This document shows, piece after piece, positions 47,108-54,594 of a DNA stretch of 64,000 nt. Position numbers and translations under genes: made by a program. The stretch's first letter is position 1. Every line of letters starts with the position of its first letter. The stretch comes from Pseudorhodoferax sp032153935 (GTDB lineage: Bacteria > Pseudomonadota > Gammaproteobacteria > Burkholderiales > Burkholderiaceae_C): positions 6,758,001 through 6,822,000 of the forward strand of contig NZ_CAXUQL020000001.1 in the NCBI RefSeq assembly GCF_964253035.1. Direction: 5' to 3'. The notes under the pieces were generated by a model. The model searched no databases and had not been told where the DNA came from. It saw only the letters and a program-made list of their open reading frames with translations.

Positions 47108-47692
47108 ATGCATCCGTTCAAGCAATTCGCGGCCGTGGCCGCCATCACCGCCGGCGCCCTGTTCGCTGCCCCGGCATCCGCCGTCGTGGTCTCCGGCTTC
47201 TCCGGCGGCGCCGGCAGCACCGTGGACGACTACAGCACGGTGGGCCTGGCCTCGTTCGACCTGAACCTGGCAAGCGCCGCACCGGCCAAACTGCGCTTCA
47301 CGCTGGAGGCCGGCGACGTTGGCAGCCCGCTGTCGTTCAACGCCATCGTCAACAACTTCTTCGGCCTGGGCATCGAGCACTTCGCGCTGACGCTGGGCGG
47401 CGCGGCGTTCCTGTCGATCGGCAGCGTGGGCGATGGCGGCTTCGGCTCCAACCCCCAGGCCAGCGGCATGGGCAGCACGGCCCTGGTCGACTTCGCGTCG
47501 CCCGAGTACGTGTTCTTCACCGTGGGCGACCCGCTGGCCGCCGGCGGCCAGGACTGGCTGATCGATGTGTCGGGCCTGGGCGTGGGCGACAGCTTCACGC
47601 TGCAGATGTCCACCGTGCCCGAGCCCGGCAGCCTGGCACTGCTGCTGCTGGGCCTGGCCGGCGCGGGCATGGCGGCCCGTCGGCGCCGCTGA
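47108..47692 (+). CDS. PEP-CTERM sorting domain protein
   Basis: Protein of 194 residues with a signal peptide (ending APASA), a Gly/Ala/Ser-rich beta region, and the C-terminal sorting signal: VPEPGSLALLLLGLAGAGMA followed by RRRR. The signal is Pro-Glu-Pro, a membrane helix and a basic tail. Such proteins are processed by exosortase and often exported with exopolysaccharide. No exosortase is in this window. The start is set by AAGGAAAG before ATG 47108. It follows the PhoX-like gene and is probably cotranscribed. Confidence 0.88.
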   Translation: MHPFKQFAAVAAITAGALFAAPASAVVVSGFSGGAGSTVDDYSTVGLASFDLNLASAAPAKLRFTLEAGDVGSPLSFNAIVNNFFGLGIEHFALTLGGAAFLSIGSVGDGGFGSNPQASGMGSTALVDFASPEYVFFTVGDPLAAGGQDWLIDVSGLGVGDSFTLQMSTVPEPGSLALLLLGLAGAGMAARRRR

Positions 47693-47700
47693 GCGAAATT

Positions 47701-47726
47701 GCCCCCTGGCGCCTGGCGCCGGGGGC
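47701..47726. terminator. Hairpin between convergent PEP-CTERM and Bug genes
   Basis: GCCCCC-T-GGCGCC pairs with GGCGCCGGGGGC over 12 bp with one bulged T. It can end both convergent transcripts; a weak T tract follows on the minus strand. Confidence 0.6.
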
Positions 47727-47733
47727 GCGACCA

Positions 47734-48720
47734 TCACTGCGGCTGGAAGCCGCTGTCCTTGATGATCTTCGCCCAGGTCTTGGTGTAGGCCTGCTCGCGG
47801 CTGTGCAGTTGCTGCTGCGGCATGTAGCCCACCGTGAGGCCCATGGCCGTGAGCTTCTCGCGCACGTCGGACATGGCGATGACCTTGGCCACGGCGGCCG
47901 AGAAGCGGTCGATCGCGGCCTGCGGTGTGCCGGCCGGCGCGAAGATGCCGTAGTAGGGCAGGTCCTCGAAACCGGAAACGCCGAGCTCGGCGAAGGTCGG
48001 CACATCGGGCATGGCGGCCTGGCGCGCGCTGCCCAGCACGCCGACCACGCGGATCTTGCCGGCCTTGTGGTTCTCGATGAAGTCGGGCACTGAGCCGACG
48101 CCCGCGCTGATCTGGTTGCCCAGCATGTCCGCGATCATGGGCGCGCTGCCGCGGTAGGGCGCGGCCAGCAGGTCCATCTTGTACTTGTCGGCCAGCACCT
48201 TGACCAGGAACTCGGGCGTCGAGGCCGGCGCCGGGATGCCGATGGTGCCGCGCCCCCCCTGGCTCTTGAGCCAGTTCAGGTACTCGGGCATGGACTTGGC
48301 GGGCGTGCCGCCCGACACCGCGAGCGCATTCACGAAGGTGGCGAAGCCGGCCACGGCGACGAAGTCCTTGGCCGGGTCGAAGCCCGGGTTCTTCGTGACC
48401 AGCGGCAGGATGGAGACGGTGTGGTCGTGCGTCAGGAAGAAGGTGTTGCCATCGGGCGCGGAGGTCTTGAGCGCATTGGCTGCGATCTGGCCACCGGCGC
48501 CGGCGCGGTTGTCGACGATCACGCTCTGGCCGAGTTCGCCCTGGAGCTTGTCCGCCAAGGTGCGGGCGATCACGTCGGTGCCGCCGCCGGCTGGAAAGCC
48601 GACCAGCAGCCGCACCGTGGACTGGGCCTGGGCGGCCAGGCCCGTGCCCAGCAAGGCCGCCACGGCCAGGGCCTGGGTGAGCCGGCGGCGGACCGTGCAA
48701 GGCGAAGAAGGTCGAGACAT
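47734..48720 (-). CDS. Bug-family (tripartite tricarboxylate transporter) substrate-binding protein
   Basis: Periplasmic receptor of 328 residues. Signal peptide ending LAAQAQ, then VRLLVGFPAGGGTDVIARTLAD, VIVDNRAGAGGQIAANALK and the mid region FDPAKDFVAVAG, all typical of the Bug family, which is greatly expanded in Burkholderiales. No TctA/TctB permease genes are adjacent, so it is an orphan receptor that may serve a distant permease or a signalling role. ATG 48720 with AGGAA upstream is chosen. It is convergent with the PEP-CTERM gene and divergent from the HPF-like gene. Confidence 0.93.
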   Translation of the reverse strand: MSRPSSPCTVRRRLTQALAVAALLGTGLAAQAQSTVRLLVGFPAGGGTDVIARTLADKLQGELGQSVIVDNRAGAGGQIAANALKTSAPDGNTFFLTHDHTVSILPLVTKNPGFDPAKDFVAVAGFATFVNALAVSGGTPAKSMPEYLNWLKSQGGRGTIGIPAPASTPEFLVKVLADKYKMDLLAAPYRGSAPMIADMLGNQISAGVGSVPDFIENHKAGKIRVVGVLGSARQAAMPDVPTFAELGVSGFEDLPYYGIFAPAGTPQAAIDRFSAAVAKVIAMSDVREKLTAMGLTVGYMPQQQLHSREQAYTKTWAKIIKDSGFQPQ

Positions 48721-48866
48721 GGGATCGGTTCCTGTAGGACGGGGGGACACAAAAAACGCAAGAACGATACCAGAGCCCCCGGACACAATCGCCCCGTTCC
48801 TACACCGGGGCTTGCAGGGCTCAGGCACACTGGGCGGCCCACTGGTTCAAGAGAGAGACCCGACCC

Positions 48867-49250
48867 ATGCAAGTGCAAGTGAACACGACCGGACTGCCCA
48901 ACAAGGAATCGCTGGACCGCTGGGCCGAGCAGTACCTGCAGGACGAGCTGGCGCGCTTTCGCCACGACATCACGCGCATCGAGGTGCACTTGTCGGACGA
49001 GAACGGCGGCAAGGCAGGGGGCGCCGACAAGCGTTGCCTGCTCGAAGTACGGCTGGCGCACCACCAGCCGCTGGCCGTCCACCACGACGCCGACAGCCAG
49101 GACCTGGCCGTGCGCGGCGCAGCCGACAAGCTCAAGCGGCTGGTGGAACACACGGTGGACAGGGGCCGCGACAACCGCCATCGCGAGCGCGAGTCCATCC
49201 GCAAGGACGGCGTGCCCGACGCCGATCAAGCCGACGCAGCCGCGCTGTGA
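48867..49250 (+). CDS. HPF/RaiA-family ribosome-associated protein
   Basis: Protein of 127 residues with the small alpha/beta fold of hibernation-promoting factors: MQVQVNTTGLPNKESLDRW, ITRIEVHLSDENGG, CLLEVRLAHHQPLAVHHDAD and AADKLKRLVEHTVDRGRD. These bind the 30S A and P sites and silence ribosomes under stress. The Arg/His-rich helix fits rRNA contact. It lacks the long C-terminal dimerisation domain of long HPF. It overlaps by four bases (GTGA) a small membrane protein gene. Confidence 0.82.
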   Translation: MQVQVNTTGLPNKESLDRWAEQYLQDELARFRHDITRIEVHLSDENGGKAGGADKRCLLEVRLAHHQPLAVHHDADSQDLAVRGAADKLKRLVEHTVDRGRDNRHRERESIRKDGVPDADQADAAAL

Positions 49251-49462
49251 GCCGCGACGCGAAGAAGGAGGCCGACCTGGCCTGGAAAGGCGGGCTGTGC
49301 TGCGTGATCGGCCTGGCCGTGCTGCTGGGTCCGCAGTTCATGCCGCCCTCGGGCATGCGCGACACGATCGCGCAGTCGGCCATCGTCGGCTGGTTCGCGC
49401 TGGTGCTGGGCCTGGCCTTCATCGGCCATTTCCTGTGGCGCCGGCGCGCCGACCGGCCTTGA
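49247..49462 (+). CDS. Small two-helix membrane protein, function unknown
   Basis: Protein of 71 residues from GTG 49247. A short charged N terminus (SRDAKKEADLAWKGG) is followed by two hydrophobic helices (about 16-33 and 45-64) and RRRADRP. The start overlaps the HPF-like stop (GTGA), the usual sign of translational coupling. The sequence is clean and has coding-like base use. No family is recognised. Confidence 0.6.
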   Translation: MSRDAKKEADLAWKGGLCCVIGLAVLLGPQFMPPSGMRDTIAQSAIVGWFALVLGLAFIGHFLWRRRADRP

Positions 49463-49465
49463 GCC

Positions 49466-51073
49466 TCAGAGCGCGGCGGCCTGCAGTACCTGCGGCGCCG
49501 CGCCGCTGCCACGGCGCTTGAGCGCAAGGCCCAGGCGCTCGGGCCGCAGATACTCCTCGCGGTAAACGTCGAAGGGCATGGTGTCGCTGGCCTCGATGCG
49601 CTTTTGCGCCTCGATGGAAGCGCTGGACGCCGCCACGAAACGTTCGCGCAGTGCATCCGGGAACGGCAGCGCCAACAGCTGTGCGCGCGTCTGCAGCGAG
49701 TGCTGCAGCGCAAAGCGCGTGAAGCTGCTGCCATGTTCACGCGTGGCGTGCTCCAGCACGCGGGCCGAGGGCAGCGTCTCGGGCGCCAGCAGCGCGGCGC
49801 GGGCGGCCTGCACTGCCGCCACATGGCCTTGCCCACCCAGCGCAGCGTCCATGGCCTGTGCCAGCGGAAGGCATTCGTCGACGAGCTGCAGCGCCCACTC
49901 GGTCAGCACACGCTCGCGGCCGTTCTGCTCGAGCACCAGTCCCGGCTCGCGGCCGCGCGCAGCCACGCGGTGCTGGTTGCGCGCCAGCGCGGCGATCTCC
50001 TCGGGCGTGTCGGGCGGGCTGTCGTTGAGCAGGCAGTGCAGCAGGAACACGTCGAGAAAGCGCATGGTCGAGGCCGCGATGCCGAGCGGCTCGAAGGGGT
50101 CCAGGTCCATCAGGCGCACCTCGATGTACTCGACGCCGCGCTCGCGCAGCGCGTGCAATGGCCGCTCGCCGGGGTGGATCACGCGCTTGGGCCGGATCGT
50201 GCCGTAGAACTCGTTCTCGATCTGCAGCAGGCTGGTGGCCAGCTGGTTGTAGTCGCCGCCTGGGTTGCGGATGCCCACGGCCTCGTAGGCCGGATACGGC
50301 TTGGTCAGCGCCTCCTGCAGCGAGGCGCCATAGCCTTCCAGGCTGTTGTAGCTGACCGCCAGCGTGGATTGCGCATCGCTCTGGTAGCCGAGCCGGCCCA
50401 TGCGCAGCGAGGTGGCGTGCGGCAGGTACATGCTGTGCTCGCCGAGTGGCTGCAGCGCATGCTCGCGGCCCTGCACGAAGCTCGCGCACACGGCCGGCGA
50501 GGCGCCGAACAGCACCAGCGGCAGGAAGGCATGGCGGCGGAAGTTGCGGATCAGGCCGAAGTAGGCCCCGCTGTCGATGCCCGGCATCGACCAGTTGTAG
50601 TGGATGCCCGAGATGGTCTGCATGCGCCGGCCATAGCGGTGGCCCAGGCCCATGCGGTAGACGCTCTTGGCGCGGCCCACGTTGGACGAACCGTAGCGGC
50701 CGATCGGGATGGTCTCGTCGGTCGGCAGGCCGCAGGGCATGCTGGAGACCCACAGCATCTCGTCGCCCTGCTCGCGCAGGACCTGGTAGACGTACTGGTG
50801 CACCTCGCGCAGTTCCGCGAGGCAGCTGTCCACATCGCCGTGCACGCCGGTGATGAGTTCCAGCTGCGACTCGCTGAAGTCGGTGGTGATGTGTTCGTGC
50901 GTGAGTGCCGAACCCAGCGCGGCCGGGTGCGGCGTCAAGGCCAGGCCGGCATCCGGCGTGGCCCGCAGGCTTTCCTTCTCCAAGCCGCGGCGGATGCCGC
51001 GCAGGCGTTCGGCCGTGAGGGCGCCCACGCGCTCCATGAGGGGCGTGCTGGCATGCAAGGTCGTTGTGGCCAT
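49466..51073 (-). CDS. gshA: Glutamate-cysteine ligase
   Basis: First enzyme of glutathione synthesis, joining glutamate and cysteine with ATP. The 535 residues match the proteobacterial GshA type: RRGLEKESLRAT, THEHITTDFSESQLELIT, LWVSSMPCGLP, SGIHYNWSMPG and EYIEVRLMDLDPFEPLGI. ATG 51073 is chosen at the family's N terminus; a longer frame upstream enters the SDR gene in the wrong frame. The Shine-Dalgarno is weak. It lies downstream of the SDR gene on the same strand, 71 bases apart, and converges with the small membrane protein gene (3 bases between stops). Confidence 0.95.
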   Translation of the reverse strand: MATTTLHASTPLMERVGALTAERLRGIRRGLEKESLRATPDAGLALTPHPAALGSALTHEHITTDFSESQLELITGVHGDVDSCLAELREVHQYVYQVLREQGDEMLWVSSMPCGLPTDETIPIGRYGSSNVGRAKSVYRMGLGHRYGRRMQTISGIHYNWSMPGIDSGAYFGLIRNFRRHAFLPLVLFGASPAVCASFVQGREHALQPLGEHSMYLPHATSLRMGRLGYQSDAQSTLAVSYNSLEGYGASLQEALTKPYPAYEAVGIRNPGGDYNQLATSLLQIENEFYGTIRPKRVIHPGERPLHALRERGVEYIEVRLMDLDPFEPLGIAASTMRFLDVFLLHCLLNDSPPDTPEEIAALARNQHRVAARGREPGLVLEQNGRERVLTEWALQLVDECLPLAQAMDAALGGQGHVAAVQAARAALLAPETLPSARVLEHATREHGSSFTRFALQHSLQTRAQLLALPFPDALRERFVAASSASIEAQKRIEASDTMPFDVYREEYLRPERLGLALKRRGSGAAPQVLQAAAL

Positions 51074-51144
51074 TGTTGTTTCAAGCCCCGAATCTGTGTG
51101 GGGCCGGAAGGTATCACAGGCCGGCAAGCCCTGCAGGCGAGGGT

Positions 51145-52053
51145 TTAGCCGGCGTGTTGCACCGCGCGGCCGACTTCCAGCCGGCCCTGCTCCGAGCCGC
51201 TTTGCGGCACGGTCTCGCCTTCGCGGGCGCGCACGGCGTCCAGCGCAGCGGCCAGGCGTTCGGGCGCTTCCTCGCCGGTGCCGATCCACTGGCCCTGCGT
51301 CAGCGTGACGTGCGCAGCCTCGAACGAGCCGGCGCCGGCGCACAGCACGGCGCGCGTGGGCGCGTCTTCCGAGGCCAGCACCAGCATGGCCGGCACCACG
51401 GCGGCCGGGTCGAGCGCGCGCAGCACCTCGGGCGTCATGAGGTCCTCGGTCATGCGCGTGGCGGCCGTCGGCGCCAGGCTGTTGACGCGGATGCCGCTCT
51501 TGGCACCTTCGATCGCCAAGGTCTGCATGAGGCCGACCAGCGCCATCTTGGCCGCGCCGTAGTTGGACTGGCCGAAGTTGCCGTACAGGCCCGAGGACGA
51601 GCTGGTCATCACGATGCGGCCGTACTTCTGCTCGGTCATGAACGGCCAGACGGCCTTGCAGCAGTGCACGGCGCCCATCAGGTGCACGTCCATGACGAGA
51701 CGGAAATCGGCCAGGTCCATCTTGGCGAAGCTCTTGTCGCGCAGGATGCCGGCGTTGTTGACGAGGATGTCGACGCGGCCCCAGGCGTCCACGGCCTGCT
51801 GCACCATGGCCGCCACGGCCGCGTAGTCGGTGACCGAGGCGCCGTTGGCCAGGGCCTCGCCACCGGCGGCGACGATCTCGTCGGCCACGGCCTGCGCCGC
51901 GCTGGTGGAGCCACCGCTGCCGTCGCGCGCGCCGCCCAGGTCGTTGACCAGCACCTTGGCGCCGCGTTTGGCCAGTGCCAGCGCATGTTCGCGGCCCAGG
52001 CCGCCGCCGGCACCCGTGACGATGGCCACACGGCCCTTGAAATCCAGACCCAT
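51145..52053 (-). CDS. Short-chain dehydrogenase (MFE-2-like 3-hydroxyacyl-CoA dehydrogenase type)
   Basis: NAD(P)-dependent oxidoreductase of 302 residues. The Rossmann motif is VAIVTGAGGGLGREHALALA. LVNNAGILRDKSFAKMDLADF and SSSSGLYGNFGQSNYGAAKM carry the Ser-Tyr-Lys catalytic triad. VLVNDLGGARDGSG and GILRDKSF are characteristic of the dehydrogenase part of peroxisomal multifunctional enzyme 2, so fatty-acyl chain metabolism is likely; the exact substrate is unknown. ATG 52053 has AAGGAG upstream. Confidence 0.87.
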   Translation of the reverse strand: MGLDFKGRVAIVTGAGGGLGREHALALAKRGAKVLVNDLGGARDGSGGSTSAAQAVADEIVAAGGEALANGASVTDYAAVAAMVQQAVDAWGRVDILVNNAGILRDKSFAKMDLADFRLVMDVHLMGAVHCCKAVWPFMTEQKYGRIVMTSSSSGLYGNFGQSNYGAAKMALVGLMQTLAIEGAKSGIRVNSLAPTAATRMTEDLMTPEVLRALDPAAVVPAMLVLASEDAPTRAVLCAGAGSFEAAHVTLTQGQWIGTGEEAPERLAAALDAVRAREGETVPQSGSEQGRLEVGRAVQHAG

Positions 52054-52160
52054 TCGTTCGTCTCCTTGGCAAGTGGAAGCTGCGCGACAGCGGCCACCAG
52101 AAGCCTCTGGTAGCCTGCGGCACAGCAAAAAAACCGCGCAACTGTACTGGAGACGCCCCC

Positions 52161-53042
52161 ATGGAACTGAACCTGCATGCCATCGACACGCCGCCGCGCG
52201 CGGCCTCCACCGTGGTCATGCTGCGCGACGGTGCGACCGGCCTGGAGGTGCTGCTCATGAAGCGCCACGGCCTGTCCGACGTGCTGGGCGGCGCCTACGT
52301 GTTCCCGGGTGGCAAGCTCGACCTGGCCGATGCCGAGCTCGATGCCGCACAGCACCTCGACCAGGCCGCGCCCGCGCTGCACGCCAGCCTGCACGACGCG
52401 GAACTCGACGCGGCCCAGGCCGCCGGCCTGTACGTGGCCGCCGTGCGCGAGGCCTTCGAGGAAGCCGGCGTGCTGCTGGCCGAGTCCGCCGATGGCAGCG
52501 AGCCCGACCTGGCCCGGGCCAGTGCGCTGCTCAAGGCCGGCACGCCGTTCAACGCCATGCTGGCCGAACTTGACCTGCGCGTGCAGACGCGCCGGCTCGC
52601 GCCCTGGTCGCGCTGGATCACGCCACGCGTGCCCTCGGTCATGAACAAGCGCTTCGACACGCGCTTCTTCGCGGCCATGGTGCCGCCCGAGCAGGTCGCC
52701 ACGCACGACGACTACGAGACCACCGAGAGCACCTGGCTGTCGCCGCGCGCCGCGCTGCAGCGCTACTGGGACCGCGAGATCGAGATGGCGCCGCCGCAGA
52801 TCATGACGCTGGCCCAGCTGGCGCGCCACGCCACGGCCAGCGACGCCGTGGCCGCGGCCCGCACGCGCCGCCCGCCGCTGATCCAGCCCGAGAGCCTGGA
52901 GGACGGCGGCACGCGCGTGGTCTGCTATCCGGGCGACGTGTGCCATCCCGTGCGCGAGCGCGCCATGCCCGGCCCGCTGCGCCTGCGCTGGCACAACAAG
53001 CGCTTCGAGCCCGTGGACGGCTTCGACGCGCTGTTCCTGTAG
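52161..53042 (+). CDS. Nudix hydrolase, NUDT19-like, with split Nudix box
   Basis: Protein of 293 residues. It starts with the Nudix strand ASTVVMLRDGATGLEVLLMKR and YVFPGGKLD. The Nudix helix REAFEEAGVLL comes about 45 residues after the GG, so the Nudix box is interrupted by an insert (LADAELDAAQHLDQAAPALH and following). This is the pattern of NUDT19, which hydrolyses CoA and acyl-CoA. The neighbouring SDR fits acyl-CoA metabolism. The family also carries a C-terminal extension, seen here as YPGDVCHPVRERAMPGP. Confidence 0.82.
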   Translation: MELNLHAIDTPPRAASTVVMLRDGATGLEVLLMKRHGLSDVLGGAYVFPGGKLDLADAELDAAQHLDQAAPALHASLHDAELDAAQAAGLYVAAVREAFEEAGVLLAESADGSEPDLARASALLKAGTPFNAMLAELDLRVQTRRLAPWSRWITPRVPSVMNKRFDTRFFAAMVPPEQVATHDDYETTESTWLSPRAALQRYWDREIEMAPPQIMTLAQLARHATASDAVAAARTRRPPLIQPESLEDGGTRVVCYPGDVCHPVRERAMPGPLRLRWHNKRFEPVDGFDALFL

Positions 53043-53080
53043 TCGCGGAACCTCGGCGCGGCCGGCCGCATCTCAACGCC

Positions 53081-53689
53081 ATGCCGACCCGCCGCACGCT
53101 CACCGCCGCCCTGATCGCCTGCCCGGTCGTGCTGACGACGCGCGCCCAGCCCGTACCAAGGCCACGGCCCACGCCGGCGCAGACCGAAGGCCCGTTCTAC
53201 CCCGTCGCCCTTCCGGCCGACGCCGACAACGACCTGCTGCGCAACGGCGCACGGCGCTACGCCCGCGGCCAGCCCGCCTGGCTGGACGGCACGCTGCGCG
53301 ACCTGGAGGGACGGCCCGTGCGCGGCGCCCAGGTGGAGATCTGGCAGTGCGACGAGGCCGGCCACTACGACCACCCCGGCGACGGCAGCCGCCAGGACCC
53401 GGCCTTCCAGGGCTTCGGCCGCACCACGGTGGACGCCGAGGGCCGCTGGCGCTTCCGCACCATCCGGCCCGTGCCCTACAGCGGTCGCACGCCGCACATC
53501 CATGTGAAGGTGCGGCTGGGCGCGCGCGAGCTGCTGACCACGCAGCTCTATGTCGAGGGCGATCCGGGCAATGCGCGCGACTGCCTCTGGCGCCGGCTGG
53601 ACACCGCCGACCGTGCGGCCGTGACCCTGCCCTACACCGCGGGCAGCGACGGCCTGCAGGCCCGCGCGGCGCTGGTGCTCGCGCTCTGA
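53081..53689 (+). CDS. Intradiol ring-cleavage dioxygenase-family, exported
   Basis: Protein of 202 residues with a signal-peptide-like N terminus (TRRTLTAALIACPVVLTTRA). The non-haem Fe(III) ligands of intradiol dioxygenases are all visible: Tyr96 (AGHYDHP), Tyr133 (PVPYSGR), His139 and His141 (TPHIHVK). The N-terminal TEGPFYP motif is also typical. Secreted single-domain members of this family are common, but their substrates are mostly unknown; soluble catechol or protocatechuate enzymes are cytosolic. It is not next to aromatic catabolism genes. Confidence 0.83.
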   Translation: MPTRRTLTAALIACPVVLTTRAQPVPRPRPTPAQTEGPFYPVALPADADNDLLRNGARRYARGQPAWLDGTLRDLEGRPVRGAQVEIWQCDEAGHYDHPGDGSRQDPAFQGFGRTTVDAEGRWRFRTIRPVPYSGRTPHIHVKVRLGARELLTTQLYVEGDPGNARDCLWRRLDTADRAAVTLPYTAGSDGLQARAALVLAL

Positions 53690-53709
53690 CGCGCATGCAC
53701 AGCGGCGGT

Positions 53710-53715
53710 TAGCAT
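53710..53715 (+). promoter_or_regulatory. Possible -10 of nudC
   Basis: TAGCAT followed by GCGGGC, 30 bases before ATG 53746. No matching -35 is clear. Confidence 0.25.
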
Positions 53716-53745
53716 GCGGGCTCCAACGGCCCCGGATACCAGCCC

Positions 53746-54567
53746 ATGCTGCAAACCCCTCCCTCGTTCACCCCGCTGCTGGCAGCGCGTGAACAGGACC
53801 TGGTGCAGAACTTCGTGTTCTGCGGTGACGAACTCCTGGTCGGTGAAGCCGATCTGGCACTGCCCGGTGCCATCGTGTGTGCCGCGCTCGGCCTGCGCAG
53901 CGCAGACTTCCTGCCCGTGGGCCTGCTCGACGAGGCCTACTGCCGCGTGGCCTGGCTGCCCAAGGGCACGCCGCTGCCCGAGGGCCTGCGCCCGCGCCGG
54001 CTGCGCGCACTGTTCGGCGCCATGGAAGAAGGCCAGTTGGCCGTCGCCGGCCGCGCCTGGCAGATCGCCGAATGGGCACGCACCCACCGCTTCTGCGGCG
54101 CCTGCGGCGGGCCCACCACGCACGTGGCCGGCGAACGCTGCATGCGCTGCCCGGCCTGCGGCCACACGGCCTACCCGCGCATCTCGCCGGCCATGATGGT
54201 GCTGGTGCGGCGCGGCCCCGAGATCCTGCTGGCACGTCACAACAACTCGCCGACACGCTTCTACACGGCGCTGGCCGGCTTCCTGGAAGCGGGCGAATCC
54301 ATCGAAGAGGCCATCCACCGTGAGGTGTTCGAGGAGGTCGGGCTGCAGGTGAAGGACCTGCGCTACTTCGCGAGCCAGTCCTGGCCGTTCCCGCACTCGC
54401 TCATGGTCGCGTTCACGGCCGAATACGCGGGCGGCGAGATCCGGCTGGACGAGAACGAGATCGCCGAGGCGGTCTGGGTCGGCCCCGACGACGCGATGCC
54501 GGCCATCCCCCCACGCGGGCTCTCCATCGCCGGACACCTGATCGAGGCCCACCTGCCCGGCCGCTGA
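53746..54567 (+). CDS. nudC: NAD(P)H pyrophosphatase / NAD-decapping hydrolase
   Basis: Nudix enzyme of 273 residues that hydrolyses NAD(H) and removes 5' NAD caps from RNA. Features: an N-terminal domain, a four-Cys zinc ribbon (HRFCGACGGPT and RCMRCPACGHTAYPRI), the Nudix box beginning GFLEAGESIEEA and ending REVFEEVG, and SQSWPFPHSLM, the NudC-specific SQPWPFPxS motif with one change. ATG 53746 is the best start. Confidence 0.95.
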   Translation: MLQTPPSFTPLLAAREQDLVQNFVFCGDELLVGEADLALPGAIVCAALGLRSADFLPVGLLDEAYCRVAWLPKGTPLPEGLRPRRLRALFGAMEEGQLAVAGRAWQIAEWARTHRFCGACGGPTTHVAGERCMRCPACGHTAYPRISPAMMVLVRRGPEILLARHNNSPTRFYTALAGFLEAGESIEEAIHREVFEEVGLQVKDLRYFASQSWPFPHSLMVAFTAEYAGGEIRLDENEIAEAVWVGPDDAMPAIPPRGLSIAGHLIEAHLPGR

Positions 54568-54570
54568 GCA

Positions 54571-54576
54571 CATACT
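54571..54576 (+). promoter_or_regulatory. Possible -10 of the FeeM-PilZ gene
   Basis: CATACT followed by GCGGCG, 18 bases before ATG 54595, just after the nudC stop. No -35 is clear; readthrough from nudC is equally possible. Confidence 0.25.
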
Positions 54577-54594
54577 GCGGCGAGGAGGCACGCC

